Of a stretch of DNA of 64,000 nt, positions 55,470 through 64,000 are shown in pieces. The first letter of the stretch is position 1, and each line of letters starts with the position of its first letter. Both the position numbers and the translations under genes were made by a program. Source of the stretch: Brachyhypopomus gauderio (lineage: Eukaryota > Chordata > Actinopteri > Gymnotiformes > Hypopomidae); contig NC_135226.1 in the NCBI RefSeq assembly GCF_052324685.1, positions 15,084,887 to 15,148,886 on the forward strand, in the 5' to 3' direction. The notes under the pieces are model-generated. The model saw only the letters and a list, made by a program, of their open reading frames with translations, ran no database searches and was not told where the DNA came from.

Positions 55470-56885
55470 TAGGGCTGTGACGATAACCGCATTACCACAA
55501 CACCGCGGTTATGTAATGCCTACCGCGGTGTTGAGCTCATTACCGCCGTTTATTTATTTATCTATAAAATGAATCATTTCCATTGCAAAAAAACATGGAA
55601 AAAACATTTCCATTGCAATCGCTGTGTACACGAGAGGAACAGTCCATTAATTAAATGGGCGTTGGGGAATGGGGGGGGTGTGTGCTGGATTTTTGTGTGT
55701 GATTACCGTATTTTCCGGAGTATAAGCCACTACGTTTTCACCCCACGATTTGAACCATGCGGTTTATAATGGGGTGCAGCTTTTCTGTAGTTTTTTCTTC
55801 AACCGTCAGGGGGCGGAGCAGAAAGTGAATCAGGTGGTAGGTCAAAGTTGTAAATCAAAGAAGAAAGTGCTCATTTTCATTTAGCACATGCAAGCAGCAG
55901 GCACGACGGAGAATTTTTTTCAAACCAACATTTGCCAAATTCCGAATCCCCGGCAGAATCCGACTCCCCTCGTTTGCACACGCATAAAGATGCTACAGAT
56001 GATATTCGGGAGTTACAGTGATGTCAATGGGAGTCATGTGGTCAGAGGTGAACTTCGGTATAGCCGATGTGTTTTTTATTTAAAATAATTAACACTCTTG
56101 AGCCAGTGTGGCTTTGGACATAGATAATGCCGTGTCGTTTGCTGTGATGGATAATTAATGTCTAGCTCTTATTTATGCATAGAAACATAAATCGACAATA
56201 TAATCTGTATTGTCTTTATGCGGATAAACGAGGGGACTCGGAATTCGACACAACACCGGCTGAAAGCCAAAACTGTCGCACATGAAATGCTACAGGCACC
56301 GTTCAGAAACTGATCAGTTCAGTTAAATGTGTTCAGTTCAGTAGATATATGCAGCTTTTAGCCCGGTGTGGCTTATACAACATTTTCCAAAAAGAAAAGA
56401 AAAGACCTCCACTCCGGTCCCCAGGAGAATCCGTGCGGACACTGAACTCGCGAGGTATTTGCAGGAAGAAGCCCTCGATTCGCATTCGGATCCACTTGCC
56501 TGGTGGCGGAATAATCAAAATCGATTCCCTCTTCTGTCAAACATTGCCACGAACGAGTACTCCATCGAAGCGTGTATTCAGCACGGCAGGCAACATTGCC
56601 ACCTCATTTAGATCGTCCCTTATACCGGTGAACATGTTGAACATGTTGGTTTGTCTTGCAAGGAACATGAAGATGGAAAAATAAGATATTTATAATTCAC
56701 GTTATTCACGTCATTATTAACAGTATTATGGCCATAATTTGCGTAAAGTGATTGCGACTAATAAAGTTTTTGTTAATTTAAAAGTGCATGTTTTTTTGCA
56801 TGTGCATGCGCGGTTAACCGCTTCACCACGGTGATACGTTGCTCTCTCACCGCAGTAAGAAAAAATCCATACCGTCACAGCCCTA
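55470..56885 (+). mobile_element. hAT element with transposase C-terminal remnant
   Basis: Begins TAGGGCTGTGACGATAACCG and ends CCGTCACAGCCCTA; exact 8-bp duplication GTGTTGCT at 55462-55469 and 56886-56893. In 56440-56690 the remnant reads ELARYLQEEALDSHSDPLAW, WRNNQNRFPLLSNIA and, in another frame, RVFSTAGNIATSFRSSL, the dimerisation (C-terminal) domain of ZBED-like hAT transposases. The N-terminal and catalytic regions are missing, so it is an internally deleted, dead copy. A further element seems to be nested at about 55704-56390. Confidence 0.88.
55704..56390 (+). mobile_element. Possible nested MITE inside the hAT element
   Basis: TACCGTATTTTCCGGAGTAT at the left is the usual end of a widespread vertebrate hAT MITE; near the right end GGTGTGGCTTATAC...TTTTCC is its degraded reverse complement. 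The ends are not perfect, and I could not define a target duplication. Confidence 0.45.
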
Positions 56886-57749
56886 GTGTTGCTCCTATAT
56901 ACGTTTGTCTATCAGGTTATGTCGGGTCAAATTGCAGACTATGAGATCAAATGAAACAATGCATCAATTTAACACTATTTTCATCTACACTGGATAGTGT
57001 GCAGGAAAGAAAGAAAAAAAACATTCAGGACGTTTTCCTGATCCAAAGTGAAGCATCTCGTGCGTGGTCCACTCATTTGTCTCTAGTGATGATGCGACTG
57101 CAGATGGTTACAGCAGGAGGAGGGATGAAGGTCCCAGAAACAGCTGAGGATGATGATGTAGTGGGTCTGACCCCCCTCCCCTCGACCCCTCCACCTGCAC
57201 ACACCCCTAATGAGCTTACTGAAGATGAGTGTGAGGACCGTGGGTCATACGATTAGAGCAAATTAAGATTCCTGACTACCATGTAATCTCCCAAAGTGAA
57301 CTACACAGAGTCTATTAACCTCCACAGTGTTTGACGAAGTCAAAACTGGAAATGGGAGGATTCCTGTGCTAGTCACATGACTAGCTTGACCAAACAAAAT
57401 GATGTCTTTTTGTACTCCAGAGCAAGCAAGTTGGCCTAGAGCCAACAAAATCGTTTTGGTAAAAAGAAGGCTTTGACAGCAGAGCTAAGCTTGAGTGAGA
57501 GAAAGCAATTTTGTAAATTGATTTGATGGTCAGCATTCATGTACAAATGAAAGACTTTGTTAGCTTATAGGTCTTTTTGGGGTATTTTTTCTCTAGTCCA
57601 TAATTACAGCAGGAGGCTTGTGAGATTGATTGAAGCCTACAAAAAACATTATTTTTGAAAGGTCTGTTTAGTTAACTTTGACCTATAAAAAAGTGGCATG
57701 TTGCATATTAATGGCTCCACATTTAATGTGACAAAGACATTCCATTCAT

Positions 57750-58020
57750 TACCTTTAAAGTGTAGGAATGAGGCAACTACAGACGGTTGCAAGTTTAACA
57801 AGTTTGAATCTGTTTTATCTTGTCCAGTGTCATGAGGAGGAGGATGAGTTCCCCTCTCTGAATTTCACCTCCTCTCGAGGTTTCTTTCTTTCAGCCTCAG
57901 GGAATATTTCCTCATCAAAATCGCCTCTGGCTAGCTCTTTGTGGGCTTGTATCTGGTTATGTATAAAGCTGTTGTAACCACGTCTATGGTAAAAAGCACT
58001 ATATCAATAAACTTTGAGTG
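57750..58020 (+). repeat. Teleost dispersed repeat with conserved tail
   Basis: The stretch CTCGAGGTTTCTTTCTTTC...GTAAAAAGCACTATATCAATAAA is the hallmark tail of a repeat very common in fish genomes. It gives a misleading open frame (EEDEFPSLNFTSSRGFF). Confidence 0.6.
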
Positions 58021-59224
58021 GCTGATTTAATAATTTGATGTAGAACCTGTCGGCCGTCATCTTTTCCGTTTGACCCAACACTCGTACAGTAGGATGATGA
58101 ATGCAGCCAAAAATCAGCCACGTACTTTAGCCCTCGCTGAAGTGTTTAGTCATTCTGCCAACACTGCAATTCTTGTCTACACAAAACATTAGTCACCCCA
58201 AACTTTAAGCCCCAGGCCCACTCGAGACGGCCCACTCAACCACGTGATCATTCCTTTGACCTTTGAACCCCTTTTGTTGATGTGCCCTGTGAGCGCTTGT
58301 TCCTGTGAACAGAGTGATCACACATGCTCAGTTACTGTGATCACGCCAAGGCTCAAACTGCTTCCTGAAGTGGCTTCCGTCACACCAGAGCATATAAACA
58401 CATTGGAAATATGGTTAGCGTGTGTGGGACCGTATATGGGAAATAATTAATTTCAGTGCGCAGATAGTCTGATGTTGTGTCTTCATGTGCCTATTTTTGT
58501 CTGTCAGGGCAAATGAGGGGTGATTACAGGGACCTGGTGTACAGGAAGTGGAAGTCCTCCTGTCACACTCTGTAAACACGCACAACAAACCGGGAGAAAG
58601 CACTCAGGAACATGACTGCTGCACACACAATGCCTTTTAAGGAAATCTACTAATAATATAAGGTGTCCCAGCATAAGAAAAAAGGGACAGGAGAATTCGC
58701 TTGTTTCTGTGATTTGTTGGTCTGTTTTGGTCTTTTGGAGAAATGAAATCTAAATTTTAACATGACGTGTCAGTTATTGTACAGTTACAGTACACTCCAT
58801 AACTCCTGTAACAAAGATGCTGCTCGTGGTGTCTTGGCTCAGTAAAAAAATTGATGTTGTGCTAGTTGTTTCTTGGTTAGCTGTGTGTTGTTGCATAATT
58901 AGTCTGAGAATGCATTAGGCCAGTCAAAGTCATCTGTGATGATGTACATGTGTGTTAAGCTGGGTGTATACTGCCACGCTTAAATGCAATCGTGACCTTG
59001 GAAAGACCTCTATTGTACCTTCAATAATAACTAAACCACTCAATAATGTGGGATATGTCAGAGAATGCCATGAAGAATGGTCCAGAATGCCGTGGGACAC
59101 CAGAGGTACTCCAGAACACAATGGCCAGGACTCATTTTGCTAGGGACAAAGTGTTCTAGACAAATGAAAGGAAGACGAACCTGTCGCAGGCTGCTGGAGG
59201 GGACGTGTGGAGGAACGGAAAGAA

Positions 59225-59360
59225 CCAGGACGTTCTCCTGATCCACAGTGAAGCATCTCATGCGTGAGACGTGCAGGCGTGCACAGGCACGGCCGCCGGT
59301 GGTGCCGCTCACTTTAGTGACGAAGCGACTGCAGACGGTTGCAGCTGGAAGAAGGTGGAA
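59225..59360 (+). repeat. Dispersed repeat related to 57030-57125
   Basis: CGTTCTCCTGATCCACAGTG, then AGCATCTCATGCGTG and GCGACTGCAGACGGTTGCAG match a diverged copy at 57033-57125, and part matches 57768-57790. Family unknown. Confidence 0.55.
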
Positions 59361-60542
59361 ACGGCCCAGAAGAAACTCAGGAGTTCAAAACGAACGAGTG
59401 CCTTTCTGCTGCAGTATAATGACCCCATAACAGTCCTGCAACAGCTGTGGACTGCTCCAGAATGCGACGTGATCTTGACAGTCTCACGGCTTGTGCTCAC
59501 GGAACTTGCTTTCCACTTACCAAAGACACAACTGAAGCTTCAACATCCCCCAGTCAAGCAAGGCGTGAAACCCACACAGAGCCTCATCAGGGAAGCCCAG
59601 GGAAATCGCTGATGTCTATGAGTTACAGACCTCAGACACACGCTGTTTGCGAGCCATTTTCAATCAAGTAGTAAACAAGACAATCTTATTTACAATTACG
59701 ATAATTTGTCCAGCCGCGCAGCCTGCCCCAAAGTGGCTAGAATCCTGCATGGTCCACCCAATATAGCTGTGAATACGCTCGAATTAAAGCTGACAGCAGA
59801 TTATTATCTCTTACTTATTGCTTTTTGTCCCCCCCCTTCAAATCCAGCAGGAGTTCAGAGCTCTTTCTTTAGGAGGTTCCTAGTGGATCCAGCACATTAT
59901 TCTGTCTTGTTTAACTTCTACACCCCTCTTCTCTCACGGTCCCTTGGGAGCGTTTGACTGATGGAGCCGAGAACAGGAGGTGCTAGGTGTCCAGAGGTAT
60001 TGGACTAATTAGTCTGTCAAATGTAGGGATTCTTGCCTGATGTGCTAGAGGCAGACGTTAATTAGGAAACGCTGTTGAAATGTCGCTAAAATGCCACTGG
60101 TGGGTGTTTCAGTGATAGCAGGCAGACGCTCCCAGAGACACTGACCTTCACTGTGGGGGTTGGAGTTGAACACTGTTCTTTTAGCTAATGTTCAAACCTC
60201 CAAGGTGATTCGTTTGTCCCTGCTCTCCCATGTATCCATCTTGCCTTACCAGGTTTTTCGTGTCTCAGAGCTTCAGGGTACCAGTCTTCTTTTTTCAGCC
60301 AAAATAACAGTCATTTCAGTTCTTGCACATTACATATTATCTCTAAGAAAAGATACTTGGCCAGCCGATAATCGCTGGCCATCAAGTCTTCAAGGGCGCA
60401 CGCTGTCTCTCGCTCATTAGCACGTAAGTGATTAGTATGGGGCCCCCGCGGTTTTCTGGAGCAATGCAACGATGTGGCGACAGTGCCTTAGGAAGGCTTA
60501 ATGGATGTTAATGTGGCGTGCTGTGTGTTGTGGGACCCCCGG

Positions 60543-60618
60543 CAGCCTGACAGGCAGTGCAGAAGGGCTGGGCTCCCAGCAGCCTGACAGGCAGTGCAGA
60601 AGGGCTGGGCTCCCAGCA
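60543..60618 (+). repeat. 37-bp tandem duplication
   Basis: CAGCCTGACAGGCAGTGCAG plus AAGGGCTGGGCTCCCAG occurs twice in direct succession. Confidence 0.9.
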
Positions 60619-60782
60619 CCCCTCTCTCCCTAGATGTGCTGTCCCTGGGGCCCCTGCCACAGGCCTGTCTGTACTCCTGTAAGGCCCCACGCAGAGCTAC
60701 TGTTTCAGTTAGTGACGCTGAATCAATCACCTTGATTATACGTGGATGAGTGTGGGAGGGGGTGTACGCTGAGAGAGCTGAG

Positions 60783-60784
<2 letters not shown>

Positions 60785-60823
<39 letters not shown>

Positions 60824-60872
60824 CGTGCGTGCGTGTGTGTGCGTGCGTGTCTGTGTGTGTGCGTGGGTGTGT
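60785..60872 (+). repeat. (TG)n with TGCG variants
   Basis: TG run passing into GTGCGTGCGTGCG. Confidence 0.95.
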
Positions 60873-60941
60873 GTGTGAGAGAGACTCTGTTGCACCTTCC
60901 TCTCCTCTGCTTGACTGCACTGATCTCATACCCACTGGCAG

Positions 60942-60942
<1 letters not shown>

Positions 60943-61016
<74 letters not shown>
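60943..61016 (+). repeat. (TG)n microsatellite
   Basis: About 36 TG units. Confidence 0.95.
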
Positions 61017-61018
<2 letters not shown>

Positions 61019-61521
61019 TGGCAGTAGTGTGTGTGCACTCACTGCTTCTGGCAAATTGTCAGGGTAAAAGGCTGAGAGCCTAACAGAGATGCACCCTGTC
61101 TCTCCACCTCTGTCACACTGTCTCTCTCTCTGTTGCTGTCTCTCTCTCACTGTCTGCCTCTCTCTCCATCTCCCTTTCCCCACCCCTGTCTGTCCTCTTT
61201 CTCATCTAATGTGATTCCTGTATGTTCCTACTTAAATATTTCGCCTAAAATGAAGTGAAGAAAAAAATAATTTTATTTTATATAATTTTATATTATTTAT
61301 ATATATATAAATAATATCTCCTATGTGTTTGTAGTGTTGTGACGCAAGGTTCAGCAGAATCTCTTCAGCTTGATCTTACCAGGGTTTATGATTAAGATTT
61401 AAGTTTCCACTTAGGTTTATAAATGTTAATCGCACAGTCACTGGCATTGGGGAAAACGGATTGTCTATTACCTACAAGCTATTCAGGGCCTTAAATAAAT
61501 TTAGCCATAAATAAATTTGAA

Positions 61522-61693
61522 CTGAAAACTAATTAGAAAACAATGGAAACAGGCAACACACAGGTGTGTTGCCTGTTTCCATTGTTTTTCATTGCTGACT
61601 CTTATGTCCACGGAGCACCACCAACAAACATCATTGAAGAACTCCTTTAGCACCTGAGCACCTGTCCCACTGCTTTGCTGAAAACTAATTAGA
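61522..61693. repeat. Hairpin-containing insertion between 16-bp direct repeats
   Basis: CTGAAAACTAATTAGA occurs at 61522-61537 and 61678-61693. Directly inside the left copy is a perfect inverted repeat with 25-bp arms and a 2-nt spacer (61537-61588, around ACACACAGGTGTGT). The loop is too short for a microRNA hairpin. Confidence 0.8.
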
Positions 61694-61800
61694 CTTTAGT
61701 AGAAATGAAATGTCCCTTACGCTAGTGATGCTGTCACATATCTCCCTTCTGTCCATCTAAGGGCTACAGCAGACTTTCTGGGTTGTTGGTGGTGTGTACA

Positions 61801-61802
61801 CA

Positions 61803-61838
<36 letters not shown>
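61801..61838 (+). repeat. (CA)n microsatellite
   Basis: CGCG-headed CA run of about 17 units. Confidence 0.95.
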
Positions 61839-61839
<1 letters not shown>

Positions 61840-62361
61840 TTCATTGTTTTTCTCCCTTACTCCAGAACCCCACCAGTCTCTGTTAACATATAACCTAGTA
61901 GGTCCAGTCTTTTTACTTTTACGTGTTTTTTTTGCCCGTTTGTTCGGTGCAGTGTGCTGGAAGTGACAGTGAAACAGGGACATCGGTTGAGGGGAGAGCT
62001 CTACTGTTCTGCTGCTGAGGACCGTGCTTGTGGACCAGGTCGTCGCTGCTCCCCAGTCTTACCTTACATGGTGTTCAGTCCTCTCTATTGCTGTGTTGAA
62101 ATAGCCTTCTGCTGTGGTGTCTGACTTTCCCACTGCAGGGTGGACTGTGATGTAATGGAAAGTGAATGGACACAGATAAGCTCACGGGGCCTAAACATAA
62201 AGCCTTTATGTGTCTGAATGAAGGCAGAAATGATAAGTGTGTTTGGGAACACGGCTATAGGTGCTTGAGTCGGGGAAGCCATGATAAGTGTGTTTGCCCG
62301 ATTTTATAGTGCTGCACGAAGTGGTAGCTGGTGTGACTTTTGTTTATATTTAGTGGGAGTG

Positions 62362-62368
<7 letters not shown>

Positions 62369-62432
<64 letters not shown>

Positions 62433-62452
62433 CACACACACTCACACACACA
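62369..62452 (+). repeat. (CA)n(TA)n(CA)n compound microsatellite
   Basis: CA run, short TATATATATATA, then CA again. A second short CA run lies at 62636-62664. Confidence 0.95.
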
Positions 62453-64000
62453 AAAACAGTGCAGTGACAGGCCGCTGGCAAGCGGATCCCAGGCCTGGAG
62501 TCACCAGCCCTGTGTGGGAGACTGTCAAGATCTGTCTGGGTCACAATACACACACAGTCTGGAGCACAGAGCATCCACACCAATCACATTTAAAGCTTCT
62601 TTCTCGCTCTGTGTCTCTCTCTGTCTCTCTCTGTCTCACACACACACCCACACACACACACACAAAGAAGATGTGAGCTTCAAAGTCTGCTTACCTCCCC
62701 GGTGAGCTTTTGTTCATTATTCGCGGCATGATGCTGCGTCCGTGTCCATCAGACTCTCTGCCTGTCCGTGGCCTGAATCATCTTCTCCACACATCCGTCC
62801 GCCTGTGCTGCACCGGGGCCGTGTCTGCGGCAGGCGTGGGGAGTCAGCCGCCGTTAGCATAGAGTCCTGCCGGTGCCGAGTCATGCGAACAGGTGTGGGG
62901 CAGATGGTGGTCGTGGGTGGGGGTTGGTGGGGGTGGTGGTGTGGGGTGGCGCTTTCACTCCCCGGGTCACGGAGTCGCCCGTGCCACCACGACCGAAGAT
63001 GTTTCTGATCTGTGCCATTACCCTGCAGCTGTTGGGAGCTTTGTGTGCTTCTGCAGCTTTTAGCCGTGATGTCCTGGAGTTGACAGCTTCACCCAGACAT
63101 CTTGCAATTGGTCTGGAATCAGCACTTCCCTTCTGGGGAAGTGGGGGTTGGGCAGTGACTTGATTTTTACTTGATGAATAACCAAGATGTCCCCAGATTG
63201 TTTTTTTAAATGCTTGCAATCAGCCTGTTCCACTCAATAGAACGATATCTGACACAGACATTCTATACTCGGTACGATGTCAAATTCTGGACATCCAACT
63301 ATGAGGGTTTCCTCTTTGTTTCAGTTGCTTCAGTATGTAGGTAATTAGCTCTACTCAAACACATCAATGCCTTCTTTCAGATGTGTGAGGGCTGTAATAA
63401 TTGTGAAGGTTTATTTAACCTCCTTGTGAAAGGTGAGTACTTGACTCATTTGTTATCAGAGCTCAAACAAGACTCCGCCACTGTTTCTGACCCAAATTAA
63501 ATTATTGGTCTTGTTTTTATCTTGTTTTACAAATGTGGAAACCAAAGTTGGTCTCATTTATATGGGTCTTGTTTGACGCTGAGCTTTACAATGTGTGTGT
63601 GGTAGATAAATAGATTATGATCACTTCCTATTAATTCAGCCTGATTGAATGAATTCCACTAGTGCTGTTCTTCTGGGCTCGTGTCTGTAGCTTTGGGGGA
63701 CACAAATAGCTGATTGCGTTAAACTGAGATAACATGTCTGGATATGCTCATTTTACTAGTGTGCTTTTCCGGATGTTTCCAAAGAGCTCACACCCCTGCG
63801 CTGGCATTAGCTTAGGCCTGCCAATAGCCCTGTATGCACAGAACACTGAGAACCCTGCTGGTGATGATGACAACACACCCAGGTTCACTTTCTCACTCAG
63901 TTTTGACCGTGTCCCAAAAAACCTCTCCATATACTTCTCTCGTTCTCTAATCACAGTAGCTCTCTCCCAGAGGCACTTGGGCTAGCAGTCTCACCCATTT

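Larger units (their letters stand above)
54571..64000 (+). other. pitpnm3 intron 3, incomplete
   Basis: No further pitpnm3 exon was recognised up to the right edge. Contents: reverse SINE (54715-55012), CA microsatellites, a hAT element (55470-56885), dispersed repeats near 57.0-58.0 and 59.2 kb, several TG/CA tracts from 60.8 kb on, and a 25-bp-armed palindrome at 61537-61588. Open frames here are short and unsupported. Confidence 0.6.

Noticed and set aside
56951-57256. Frame with ETAEDDDVVGLTPLPSTPPP as a possible pitpnm3 exon
   Set aside because: Its first half matches a dispersed repeat also present at 59225-59360, and no in-phase acceptor/donor pair gives a family-like segment.
57768-57977. 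Frame with EEDEFPSLNFTSSRGFFLSAS
   Set aside because: This is the well-known misleading translation of a common teleost repeat tail.
61537-61588. microRNA precursor
   Set aside because: The arms are perfect and the loop is only 2 nt, which does not fit a Drosha/Dicer hairpin.

Overview
The window is vertebrate nuclear DNA, almost certainly from a ray-finned (teleost) fish. It shows small exons with GT-AG introns, long CA/TG microsatellites, tRNA-derived SINEs with teleost-type bodies, and a dense mix of fish DNA transposons (CACTA/EnSpm, Tc1/mariner-IS630-like, hAT). No bacterial, organellar or viral gene was recognised, and there is no operon-like structure.

Host genes, all read on the + strand. 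(1) 498-977: the last two coding exons of an unidentified gene. (2) 19110-34555: a complete 17-exon model of the moonraker/KIAA0753 (OFIP) centriolar-satellite gene. Every splice phase agrees and the model gives about 916 residues. (3) From about 38.1 kb to beyond the right edge: the 5' part of a PITPNM3-like gene (membrane-associated phosphatidylinositol transfer protein family), with an alternative-looking first exon and two well-supported exons at 48284-48379 and 54466-54570. As I recall it, human KIAA0753 and PITPNM3 are also tandem neighbours in this order on 17p13, which supports both identifications.

Mobile DNA. The left part (2262-15193) is a nest. An IS630/Tc1-mariner-like element, whose Arg/Gly-rich transposase N-terminus has grown into a 54-bp minisatellite, was split by a 10.2-kb CACTA element (3543-13763). 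The CACTA element carries a dead multi-exon transposase on the minus strand and, divergently, a nearly intact 8-exon gene of the fish 'SAM domain-containing protein 3-like' type. Next come a 21-bp minisatellite, a hAT-in-hAT nest with two perfect 8-bp target-site duplications (16072-17214), and a 3' LINE fragment (17755-18345). The large moonraker intron 15 (24678-32778) holds a second, almost intact, intron-containing copy of the same IS630-like transposase on the minus strand. Within or beside pitpnm3 are two tRNA-derived SINEs, a third hAT element with a perfect TSD (55470-56885), and a 1-kb 16-bp minisatellite (45478-46513) that leaves all three minus-strand frames open.

The remaining sequence is intronic or intergenic, rich in microsatellites and poly-G/poly-C tracts, with no further gene that I can support. 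I found no new defence-type or operon-like system. The most unusual features are the nested transposon with its internally expanded minisatellite, the in-frame coding minisatellite of moonraker, and the CACTA companion gene that has outlived its transposase.
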